A stretch of 64,000 bases of DNA from Sphingomonas kyeonggiensis (lineage in GTDB: Bacteria; Pseudomonadota; Alphaproteobacteria; Sphingomonadales; Sphingomonadaceae): the NCBI RefSeq assembly GCF_014196745.1, contig NZ_JACIEH010000001.1:1178001-1242000 (forward strand), in the 5' to 3' direction. Shown here piece by piece: positions 46,593-57,070 of the stretch (its first letter is position 1; each line of letters opens with the position of its first letter). The notes beneath the pieces were generated by a model that saw only the letters and a list, made by a program, of their open reading frames with translations, ran no database searches and was not told the DNA's origin. Made by a program: the position numbers and the translations under genes.

Positions 46593-46940
46593 TCAGCCGG
46601 TGATGGGCAGGCGGAGCGAGCCGTCGGGCTCGTAGCCGACTTCGCTGTACGCGGTTACCGCCACGAGCGGCAGGTCGGCATAGAGATGCGGGAAAAGCTG
46701 GCCGCCGCGCGACGGCTCCCATTGCACCGCGTCGCCCATCGCCTCCAGATCGACAGCGGCGAGCCACAGGCCGGTCTGGCCCGCGAAATGCTTGTCCAGC
46801 GTCTCCTCGACCTGCGCGGCGGTGGAGAGGTGGATATAGCCGTCCTGGAGGTCGATCGGCGCGCCCTTGAACACGCCCTCATGCTCCAGGACGTGCATCT
46901 GGTCGCTGGTGAGGATCTTGTAGGCGGTATTGTCGGGCAT
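46593..46940 (-). CDS. DUF952 family protein
   Basis: A 115-residue cytoplasmic protein. ATG at 46938-46940 is preferred to the frame opening 11 codons earlier. YKILTSDQMHVLEHEGVFKG, DGYIHLSTAAQVEETLDKHF and QLFPHLYADLPL are the recognisable DUF952 elements; the fold is small and the biochemical role is not known. It lies just beyond the gyrA terminator hairpin on the same strand. Confidence 0.85.
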   Translation of the reverse strand: MPDNTAYKILTSDQMHVLEHEGVFKGAPIDLQDGYIHLSTAAQVEETLDKHFAGQTGLWLAAVDLEAMGDAVQWEPSRGGQLFPHLYADLPLVAVTAYSEVGYEPDGSLRLPITG

Positions 46941-46959
46941 CGACGCGCTTCCCGTTAAA

Positions 46960-46985
46960 ACCCTCTCCCGCAAGCGGGAGAGGGT
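46960..46985 (-). terminator. Intrinsic terminator of gyrA
   Basis: A perfect 12-bp inverted repeat, ACCCTCTCCCGC (46960-46971) with GCGGGAGAGGGT (46974-46985), begins 10 bases past the gyrA stop. Read on the minus strand the stem is followed by TTTT, giving a short U tract. It separates gyrA from the DUF952 gene. Confidence 0.7.
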
Positions 46986-46994
46986 GCGTGGCTC

Positions 46995-49772
<2,778 letters not shown>

Positions 49773-49943
49773 CGCTTTCGGGTTCTTGAGTGTGACCTAC
49801 GGCTCTAGCGGTGCCGATGCATCCTGCCAACCCCGCCCGCGCGCGTGCGCGTACGCGAGGAAAGCTGGGGATAAGTTGACAGCGAAGGCAGTTAATGAGA
49901 ACAAAAGGAGAATATCTGCGCATGGAGAAGGGTGGGGGCACAC

Positions 49944-50546
49944 ATGATCTTGCCGGTCGCAATCGCACTGTCGATCCAGACTGTTCCGCTGGCGGCGGAT
50001 CAGCATGCTGCTGCCACGACGTGTATCGCAGTCCTCACTTCGCAGGACTCGCCAGCGGACCTCGATTGGTTCGTTAGTTTCAATTACCTGGGTCTCGTGG
50101 CGGCTTCTGAAAAGCCGGATCGGAGTGTCGAAAGCGAAATCGCGAATGCGGTGAACGCGGCAAGCACGGAGAAATCTGTTCTGACGAATAGGCGCGGCAA
50201 GTTGCTGAAAGCATGCCGGGCTCGGTTTCCTCTCGCGTGGTCGAGTTCAGCTACGTTACCGCAGGACGACTTTGAGCGACGGTTTCTATGTTCGACGATT
50301 TCCGGCAGTTATGAGGGCTTGCTCGACGCCATCGCTGAGAAGTTCGATGTCTCGGCGGAGTTGACTCGGGTTCGAAGCAAGTCGGTGCATTTTAGAGCAT
50401 TGGCGACCAGCGCCGATTCGGCCAAACATGGTCTTCGCAGTCAGGCGAAGCGTTATGCGGCGGTCCAGGACGTGTTTCGGAAGTCGGTCGTCTATGGGAA
50501 CGCCAGAGCCTTGCATCGTGCCTGCGAGGCGGCTTTTCCTTCGTAA
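49944..50546 (+). CDS. Exported protein of unknown function with four cysteines
   Basis: A 200-residue protein. ATG 49944 opens a short signal peptide (ILPVAIALSIQTVPLAADQ); a GTG 12 bases upstream is the alternative. Four cysteines (TTCIAV, LKACRARF, RFLCSTI, HRACEAAF) probably form two disulfides in the periplasm. The remainder is helical with no recognised domain. It is transcribed away from gyrA, shows less GC-rich codons than its neighbours, and stands alone. Confidence 0.65.
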   Translation: MILPVAIALSIQTVPLAADQHAAATTCIAVLTSQDSPADLDWFVSFNYLGLVAASEKPDRSVESEIANAVNAASTEKSVLTNRRGKLLKACRARFPLAWSSSATLPQDDFERRFLCSTISGSYEGLLDAIAEKFDVSAELTRVRSKSVHFRALATSADSAKHGLRSQAKRYAAVQDVFRKSVVYGNARALHRACEAAFPS

Positions 50547-50649
50547 GGCAAAGGACTGAGATGGCCGGTGGCGGGGCGGGAGGAGGTGCACCCCGCCACC
50601 GGGCCTGGGACCGCGCCTACGGCCGGTACGCTAGGCGGATGCGCGGTCC

Positions 50650-51078
50650 TTAATGGGTCGAGCCGGCGTGCGGCAGGCGGATGACGTACTGGCCGCTGGC
50701 CTCGATCCCGGTGGTGTCGTCCTCGGCCTCGCCGCCGACCAGCTTGCCGAGGCTGGCGAGCGCGCCGACCATGCCGAAACCTGCCGAGAACGGGCGGCCG
50801 CGCGCATCGCGGCGGGGCTTGGGCCGGGCATTTCGCGGATCGCGGCGGCGGGGCGGGGGTGCCATGCGGGCCATGCGCTCGGCGACCGAGGCGGCATCGC
50901 CGGTGCGGCCGAACTCGCGCCACACGACCTGGAAGCCCTCGGGCACTTCGCTCCACTCGCCGCCCTCGGGGCGGATCAGGTCGTGGCCGCAATGGTGACA
51001 GACCGCGAAGTCGAGTCCCTGGTTGTGATGATGGGTGGTGCCGGCGGTGTGGCCCATCATGTTGCAGCGGATGCTCAT
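50650..51078 (-). CDS. Small protein with N-terminal Cys/His zinc-binding-like segment
   Basis: A 142-residue protein. The start (51076-51078) lies 1 base after the stop of the MraZ-like gene. Residues 5-32 contain C5, H10, a HHH run at 16-18 and C27-x2-C30 with H32, which resembles a small zinc-binding site. An Arg/Pro-rich middle (PPPRRRDPRNARPKPRR) could bind nucleic acid, and the C-terminus is unremarkable. Function is not recognised; tight pairing with a DNA-binding MraZ-like protein suggests they act together. Confidence 0.65.
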   Translation of the reverse strand: MSIRCNMMGHTAGTTHHHNQGLDFAVCHHCGHDLIRPEGGEWSEVPEGFQVVWREFGRTGDAASVAERMARMAPPPRRRDPRNARPKPRRDARGRPFSAGFGMVGALASLGKLVGGEAEDDTTGIEASGQYVIRLPHAGSTH

Positions 51079-51079
51079 C

Positions 51080-51568
51080 TCAATGCACTCCCTTGGTCGT
51101 CTTGCTGCCGCGCGACCGCAGCCGGAATTCGGCCAGGGCGCGGAAATGCTCGTCGTCGCTTTCGAGCGCGAGCACGGGGTTCCAGATTTCGAAGCTGTCG
51201 CCGGTGCCGACGAACAGGGCGAGGTCGTCGATGCGGCCGAGATGGCGCATTGCCGCGGGGATGCGCAGGCCCTTGCCTTCGCGCTTCATCCGCTCGGAAA
51301 GGCCGAAGGTGCCGCGCATGCGGTGATAATGGCTGCGTGCTTCCTCGCCGCGATCTTCCTCCGCGAGTCGGCGGCGCTCGGCGCGCTCGGCAAGCGTGGT
51401 GAGGTGCTCGCGACCATAGCCGATCAGGCAGGCATCGCCCTGATGTTTGGCGACGATGATCTCGGGGCTGGCTTCACCGGGCATGGCGGCTTCGAGAAAG
51501 GCCGGGATCGCGACGTTTCCGTCCGCATCGACCTCGCAAAGCTCGCTACCGTGGTAAAGGGTGTTCAT
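51080..51568 (-). CDS. MraZ-like AbrB-fold protein
   Basis: A 162-residue protein with two SpoVT/AbrB-type half-domains as in MraZ: an N-terminal one around LCEVDADGNVAIPAFLEAAM and a C-terminal one around RIPAAMRHLGRIDDLALFVG ending in SFEIWNP. Classical MraZ is a transcription repressor at the head of the dcw cell-wall/division cluster; here it is next to dnaE and a zinc-finger-like gene instead. In sphingomonads a diverged MraZ in this position could be the only one or a second one; the window cannot tell. Confidence 0.75.
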   Translation of the reverse strand: MNTLYHGSELCEVDADGNVAIPAFLEAAMPGEASPEIIVAKHQGDACLIGYGREHLTTLAERAERRRLAEEDRGEEARSHYHRMRGTFGLSERMKREGKGLRIPAAMRHLGRIDDLALFVGTGDSFEIWNPVLALESDDEHFRALAEFRLRSRGSKTTKGVH

Positions 51569-51778
51569 GGTTACCTGCTGTCGGAATCTCGCGGCGCGCC
51601 CGGTTAAGGTTTACCGCCGTTAACCATGGTTCTGGACCAGCGCGGCGCCGCTCGCCATTCCGGAGACCACCCGTCCGAGTCCGTGCGTAGGGAAGAATCC
51701 TGAGCCCAAACGCTTGAAAATTGTGGAAAACGCTCCCCACGGGTAGCGCCACGGAGAGCGGGACCCTACAATCGCCGG

Positions 51779-54700
51779 ATGCATTCCGGCTTCGTTCCGC
51801 TTCGGGTCTTCTCGTCCTTCACCATGCTGGAGGGCGCGATTGAGCCGAAGGCGATCGCCAAGCGCGCGAAGGAACTGGGTTTTCCGGCAGTTGCCGTAGT
51901 CGATCGCAACGGCCTCTATGCCTCGATGAGCTTCGGCGATGCCTGCATGAAGGCGGGCATCCAGCCGATCATCGGCACATTGCTCGCGGTCAAGCGGCCC
52001 GACATGCCCGACGGAGTCGCTGCGCCGATCGACTGGCTCGCGCTCTATGCGCAGGACGAGAAGGGCTATCTCAACCTGTGCGACCTCGTCTCGATGGCGC
52101 ATCTCGATCGCCCGCTCGAGGAAGAGGCGCACATCCCCTTCGATGCGCTGGATGGGCGGACGGACGGGCTGCTCTGCCTTACCGCCGGCGCCGAGGGTGC
52201 GCTGGCGCGTCTCTATGCCGAGCAGCAGGATTCGGCAGCCGCGGCCTATGCGACTCGGCTCGAGGCGATGTTCCCCGATCGGCTCTATATCGAGATCGTC
52301 CGGCGGCTCGACGAGATCGAGGGCAAAGCGGAACCGAGGTTGCTCGACCTGGCCTATGACCGCAACCTGCCGCTGGTCGCGACCAATCCGAGCTGCTTCG
52401 CCGAGCCGACCTTCCACGAGGCGCACGACGCGATGCTGTGCATCGCCAACAGCTCCTATGTCGCCTCGGACGATCGCCCGCGTTCCTCGCCCGATGCCTG
52501 GATGAAGCCGGCAACCGAGATGAAGAGCCTGTTCTCGGACCTGCCCGAGGGCATCGCCAACACGCTCGTCGTCGCCCAGCGCTGCGCCTATGCCGCGCCG
52601 AAGCGCAAGCCGATCCTCCCCAGCCTCGCAGGCGACCGCGAGGGCGAGGCGAAGATGCTGCGCGATCTCTCGTGGGAAGGGCTGGAGAAGCGGCTGGAAA
52701 AGGCCGGGATCGCCGATGCCGCCGAGCGCGAGGTCTATGAGAAGCGGCTCCAGTTCGAGCTCGACATCATCATCCAGATGGGCTTCCCGGGCTACTTCCT
52801 GATCGTTGCCGACTTCATCCAATGGGCGAAGGCGCACGACATTCCCGTCGGCCCGGGCCGTGGTTCGGGCGCAGGCTCCGCAGTCGCCTGGGCGCTGACC
52901 ATCACCGATCTGGACCCCTTGAAGCTTGGCCTCCTGTTCGAGCGCTTCCTGAATCCGGAACGCGTCTCGATGCCCGACTTCGACATCGACTTCTGCGAAA
53001 CCCGGCGTGGCGAGGTGATCCGCTACGTGCAGCAGAAATATGGCTCCGATCACGTCGCGCAGATCATCACCTTTGGTACGATGAAGGCGCGCGCGGTGAT
53101 CAAGAGTGTCGGCCGCGTGCTGCAGATGAGCTATGGCCAGGTCGATCGCCTCGCCAAGCAGATCCCGAACCACCCGACCGACCCCTGGACGCTCGAGCGC
53201 ACGCTGAACGGCGTGAGCGAGTTCCTTTCCGAGTATAACGCGCACCGCGAGATCAAGAATCTCGTCGATCTCTCGATGCAGCTGGAAGGCCTGCCGAGCC
53301 ACTCGTCGACGCACGCCGCCGGTGTGGTGATCGGCGATCGCCCGCTGTCGCAACTCGTTCCGCTCTACCGCGATCCGCGATCGGACATGCCGGTCACCCA
53401 GTTCGACATGAAATATGTCGAGGGCGCCGGGCTGGTGAAGTTCGACTTCCTGGGCCTGAAGACGCTGTCGGTGCTGAAGAAGGCAGTCGAACTGCTCGCC
53501 GATCGCGGGCTCGACGTCGATCTCGACGCGCTCGCCTGGGACGACACCGAAGTCTACGACCTGCTCCAGCGCGGCGACACGGTCGGCGTGTTCCAGCTGG
53601 AATCGGAAGGCATGCGCCGCACGCTGACCGCGGTGCGGCCGACGAACTTCGGCGACATCATCGCGCTCGTCTCGCTCTACCGCCCGGGCCCGATGGACAA
53701 CATCCCGAGCTTCGGCCACCGCAAGGGCGGACGCGAGGAGATCATCTATCCGCACGACCTGCTCGAGCCGATCCTGAAGGAGACCTACGGGATCTTCGTC
53801 TATCAGGAGCAGGTGATGCAGGCCGCCCAGATTCTGGCCGGCTATTCGCTGGGCGGCGCGGACATGCTCCGCCGCGCGATGGGCAAGAAGATCAAGGCGG
53901 AGATGGACGCCCAGCGCGAGACCTTCGTGAAGGGCTGCGCCGAGCACAACGGGATCAAGCCGGCCAAGGCGAACGAGCTGTTCGACTTGATCGACAAGTT
54001 CGCCGGCTACGGCTTCAACAAGTCGCACGCGGCCGCCTATGCGCTGCTCGCGTACCAGACGGCGTGGCTCAAGGCGCACCATCCGCACGAATTCTTCGCC
54101 GCGTCGATGGCGTACGACATCCACCAGACTGACAAGCTGGCGATCTTCGTCGACGACATGAAGCGGCTCGGGATCAGCTACCTGTCGCCCGACATCAATC
54201 GCAGCCAGGCCGATTTCTTCGTCGAGAAGACCGAGGAGGGGCTTGCCGTCCGCTATGCGCTGGGCGCGCTCAAGGGCGTCGGCGAAGGCGCGATGGAGGA
54301 GTTGGTGCGCGACCGCGAGGAGCGGGGCGTCTACAAGACCCTCGACGACTTTGCGCTGCGCACCAATCCCCAGCTGATCAACAAGCGCCAGCTGGAAACC
54401 CTGGCGGCGGCCGGCGCCTTCGACTCGATTAACGACAATCGTGCTGGCGTGTACGGCGCCGCGGAGCGGATCATGGCGGTTTGCCAGCGCTCGCATGGCG
54501 AGCGGAACAGCTTCCAGGCGTCGTTCGACATGCTCACCAAGCCGGCCGGCGACGAAATTCGACTTTCCGAAGACGTCTATTGGTCGACGTCCGATCGGAC
54601 CGGCCATGAGCGCGAGGCCTTTGGCTTCTATTTCCAGGCGCATCCGCTCGATCGCTTCCAGCACCTCGCCAGGAGCTTCGGTGCGATCGATATCGTCTCG

Positions 54701-55252
54701 CTGGGCGAGGTGGACGTGCCGCCCGGCACCCGTGTGGGCGCTACGCTTGCGGTGCTGATCGAGGATTGCCGCCCCCGCACCTCGGCGCGCGGCAACAAAT
54801 ATGTGATGGCTTCGATCTCGGACAAGTCGGCCCAGACCATCGCCAGCTGCTTCGAGGATAGCGCCGTCCCCGATCTGGAGCGCTGCGCGCGCGAAGGCGG
54901 TTGCGCGGTGCTGACCGTGGAACTCGACAAGCGTGCCGGCGAGGATACGCCGCGCGTTTCGATCAAGCGTGTCCAGAGCATCGAGAGTCTGGCCAACACG
55001 GCGCGGCTCGTGCTCGATGTGACCATCGACGACGTCCACGCGATCCCGATCCTGGCAGGCATCATCGGTGACCAGCGTGGCGGTCGCGGCGAGGTGCTGG
55101 TCCATGTCGGCATCGCGGGCGGCGTGGCCGAGATCGTGCTCGGCCGCGACTTCCGGCTCGACGGAGAGCTGCGCCAGAAGATCGAGAATGTCCCAGGCAT
55201 CCGCTGGGCCTCGCTGAAGAGCGCAGCGGCGAAGCTGGCCGAGGCGGCCTGA
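51779..55252 (+). CDS. dnaE: DNA polymerase III alpha subunit
   Basis: The 1157-residue replicative polymerase subunit. Order: PHP domain (about 1-270), C-family palm with catalytic D402 and D404 in PDFDIDF and D556 in KFDFLGL (E. coli D401, D403, D555), fingers, helix-hairpin-helix region (GYGFNKSHAAAYALLAYQT), and a C-terminal OB fold. In the first PHP motif the metal-binding His of other DnaE proteins is Phe (LRVFSSFTML), so this PHP site is probably inactive, as known for several proteobacterial enzymes. Start ATG 51779 fits the conserved N-terminus. The region 51569-51778 upstream holds no gene. Confidence 0.97.
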   Translation: MHSGFVPLRVFSSFTMLEGAIEPKAIAKRAKELGFPAVAVVDRNGLYASMSFGDACMKAGIQPIIGTLLAVKRPDMPDGVAAPIDWLALYAQDEKGYLNLCDLVSMAHLDRPLEEEAHIPFDALDGRTDGLLCLTAGAEGALARLYAEQQDSAAAAYATRLEAMFPDRLYIEIVRRLDEIEGKAEPRLLDLAYDRNLPLVATNPSCFAEPTFHEAHDAMLCIANSSYVASDDRPRSSPDAWMKPATEMKSLFSDLPEGIANTLVVAQRCAYAAPKRKPILPSLAGDREGEAKMLRDLSWEGLEKRLEKAGIADAAEREVYEKRLQFELDIIIQMGFPGYFLIVADFIQWAKAHDIPVGPGRGSGAGSAVAWALTITDLDPLKLGLLFERFLNPERVSMPDFDIDFCETRRGEVIRYVQQKYGSDHVAQIITFGTMKARAVIKSVGRVLQMSYGQVDRLAKQIPNHPTDPWTLERTLNGVSEFLSEYNAHREIKNLVDLSMQLEGLPSHSSTHAAGVVIGDRPLSQLVPLYRDPRSDMPVTQFDMKYVEGAGLVKFDFLGLKTLSVLKKAVELLADRGLDVDLDALAWDDTEVYDLLQRGDTVGVFQLESEGMRRTLTAVRPTNFGDIIALVSLYRPGPMDNIPSFGHRKGGREEIIYPHDLLEPILKETYGIFVYQEQVMQAAQILAGYSLGGADMLRRAMGKKIKAEMDAQRETFVKGCAEHNGIKPAKANELFDLIDKFAGYGFNKSHAAAYALLAYQTAWLKAHHPHEFFAASMAYDIHQTDKLAIFVDDMKRLGISYLSPDINRSQADFFVEKTEEGLAVRYALGALKGVGEGAMEELVRDREERGVYKTLDDFALRTNPQLINKRQLETLAAAGAFDSINDNRAGVYGAAERIMAVCQRSHGERNSFQASFDMLTKPAGDEIRLSEDVYWSTSDRTGHEREAFGFYFQAHPLDRFQHLARSFGAIDIVSLGEVDVPPGTRVGATLAVLIEDCRPRTSARGNKYVMASISDKSAQTIASCFEDSAVPDLERCAREGGCAVLTVELDKRAGEDTPRVSIKRVQSIESLANTARLVLDVTIDDVHAIPILAGIIGDQRGGRGEVLVHVGIAGGVAEIVLGRDFRLDGELRQKIENVPGIRWASLKSAAAKLAEAA

Positions 55253-55260
55253 CACAATAA

Positions 55261-55344
55261 CCGTCATCCCGGCGAAAGCCGGGATCTGGTGCGACTCTTG
55301 TCCCGTGCCATCGCCTGGGATCCCGGCTTTCGCCGGGATGACGG
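55261..55344. repeat. Pair of inverted 26-bp palindromic repeats
   Basis: Bases 55261-55286 and 55319-55344 are exact reverse complements, and each arm contains the palindrome TCCCGGC-GAAA-GCCGGGA. They start 8 bases after the dnaE stop. The arrangement is that of a REP/BIME-like element; a third partial copy is at 57041. It may also act as a transcript-end hairpin for dnaE. Confidence 0.8.
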
Positions 55345-55436
55345 ACAGGCGCGACATCCTTCCTTACACGGCCCACTCTCGACACCCGCGCCATCCGCAG
55401 GTTACGCTCCTCGAAAAAGCGGTATGGAGAGCAAGG

Positions 55437-57029
55437 ATGCTGGGTGGAATGCAGGATTTCGAGCTGCGCGTGACCACGCTGCTCGATCACGCGGCGCGCG
55501 AGCATTGGGGACGGGAGCTCGTCACGCGCTGGGCCGATGGCAGCGAGACGCGCACCACCTGGGCCGGTATCGCCCGCGATGCGCGCAAGCTAGCCCAGGC
55601 GCTTGAGCGGCTCGGGGTGAAGAAGGGCGACCGTGTCGGCACGCTGGCGATGAACCACAGCCGCCACCTCGTCGCCTGGTACGGCACCGCCGGCATGGGC
55701 GGGCTGGTCCACACGATCAACCCGCGCCTGTTCGACGACCAGCTCGCCTTCATCGGCAACCATGCCGAGGACAAGGTCCTGTTCTACGATCGTGCCTTTG
55801 CGCCGATCGTCGAGCGCCTCAAGCCGCACTGGACGACCATCGAGCATTATTACTGCTTCGACAGCGACGGGCCGGACGGGTTCGAGGCACTGCTGGCGGC
55901 CGAGGACGGCAATTACGAATGGGTGAAGGGCGACGAGCGCGAGCCCTGTATGATCTGCTACACCAGCGGCACCACCGGCAATCCCAAGGGCGTGATCTAC
56001 ACCCACCGATCGAGCGTGATCCACGCGATCGCCGAGATGCAGCCTGATGTGTTCGACTTGTCGGCGCGGGCGGTGGCGATGCCGATCGTGCCGATGTTCC
56101 ATGCGGTCGGCTGGGGCCTGCCCTGGGCGGGCGCCGCGGCGGGGATCAAGTTCGTCTTCTCGGCGGTCAACGACCCGTTGGTGCTGTGCGAACTGATGAA
56201 CCGTGAGAAGGTCACCCACACCGCCGGCGTGCCTACCGTCTGGTTCGCGATGTTCCAGTATATGGACGCGACCGGTGCGAAGCCCGAGCATCTGAAGATC
56301 GTCACCATCGGCGGCTCGGCCGCGCCGCGCGCGATGATCGAGCGGCTGATGAAGATGGGCATCCGGGTCAATCATGCCTGGGGCATGACCGAAACGAGCC
56401 CGATCGGCACGATGGGTGCACCGTCCTGGGACTGGGACGATCTCAGCTTCGAGCAACAGGTCGACCAGGTCTGCAAGCAGGGCAAGGTGCCCTACGGCGT
56501 CGAGCTGCGGGTGGTCGATGACGAGGGCAATCTCCAGCCGCGCGACGGCAAGAGCTCGGGCCGGTTGCAGGTGCGTGGGCCGTGGATCGTGCAGAGCTAT
56601 TTCAAGGCGGAGGAACCCGCGGTCGATGCCGACAACTGGTTCGATACCGGCGACGTCGCGGTGCTCCATCCCGACGGCACGATGCAGATCACCGATCGCG
56701 CGAAGGACGTGATCAAGTCGGGCGGCGAATGGATCAGCTCGGTCGAGCTGGAGAATGCCGCGGTCGGTTGCGCGGGCGTCGCCGAAGCGGCGGCGATCGG
56801 CGTCCATCACCCGAAATGGGAGGAGCGACCGATCCTGCTGGTGGTCCGCAAGCCCGGCAGCGAAGTGACGGCGGAGGAGGTGCAGGCGCATCTCGCCCAG
56901 CACGTCGCCAAATGGTGGCTGCCCGACGAGGTGCACTTCGTCGAGAGCCTGCCCCACACCGCCACCGGCAAGCTGCTCAAGACCGCGATCCGGGCGCAGT
57001 ACAAGGACTTCAAGCTGGCGGCGGCTTGA
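55437..57029 (+). CDS. AMP-forming acyl-CoA synthetase
   Basis: A 530-residue ANL-superfamily ligase. ATG 55437 is chosen for GGAG 7 bases upstream; the frame is open back into the repeat element, and ATG 55449 is another option. [16 protein letters not shown] is the P-loop, [10 protein letters not shown] the A5 motif, [14 protein letters not shown] and the [17 protein letters not shown] region bind adenylate and the hinge, [10 protein letters not shown] holds the catalytic Lys. It resembles the medium/long-chain and DmdB-type group. It differs clearly from the ligase at 6488, and its substrate cannot be given. Confidence 0.9.
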   Translation: MLGGMQDFELRVTTLLDHAAREHWGRELVTRWADGSETRTTWAGIARDARKLAQALERLGVKKGDRVGTLAMNHSRHLVAWYGTAGMGGLVHTINPRLFDDQLAFIGNHAEDKVLFYDRAFAPIVERLKPHWTTIEHYYCFDSDGPDGFEALLAAEDGNYEWVKGDEREPCMICYTSGTTGNPKGVIYTHRSSVIHAIAEMQPDVFDLSARAVAMPIVPMFHAVGWGLPWAGAAAGIKFVFSAVNDPLVLCELMNREKVTHTAGVPTVWFAMFQYMDATGAKPEHLKIVTIGGSAAPRAMIERLMKMGIRVNHAWGMTETSPIGTMGAPSWDWDDLSFEQQVDQVCKQGKVPYGVELRVVDDEGNLQPRDGKSSGRLQVRGPWIVQSYFKAEEPAVDADNWFDTGDVAVLHPDGTMQITDRAKDVIKSGGEWISSVELENAAVGCAGVAEAAAIGVHHPKWEERPILLVVRKPGSEVTAEEVQAHLAQHVAKWWLPDEVHFVESLPHTATGKLLKTAIRAQYKDFKLAAA

Positions 57030-57040
57030 GAGGAACCGTC

Positions 57041-57064
57041 ACCCGGCTTTCGCCGGGATGACGG
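57041..57064. repeat. Third copy of the REP-like palindrome
   Basis: ACCCGGCTTTCGCCGGGATGACGG shares all but its first bases with the arm at 55319-55344, read on the same strand. It sits between the convergent acyl-CoA synthetase and aminopeptidase genes, 12 bases after the former's stop. Confidence 0.75.
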
Positions 57065-57070
57065 GTGCCA

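Noticed and set aside
51600-51625. GGTTAA...TTAACC around the MraZ-like gene start, considered as a CtrA site
   Set aside because: Spacing is 12 rather than 7 between TTAA halves, so it does not fit the CtrA consensus.
51722-51730. DnaA-box-like TTTTCCACA (minus strand) upstream of dnaE
   Set aside because: A single box, with one imperfect other near gyrA, is expected by chance; no cluster or origin features are present.
51620-55357. Minus-strand open frame of 1245 codons opposite dnaE
   Set aside because: Its translation is His/Arg/Asp-rich without motifs and mirrors the codon pattern of dnaE, which is certain. It is a GC-rich shadow, like similar long frames opposite gyrA, the aminopeptidase, the tannase and the autotransporter.
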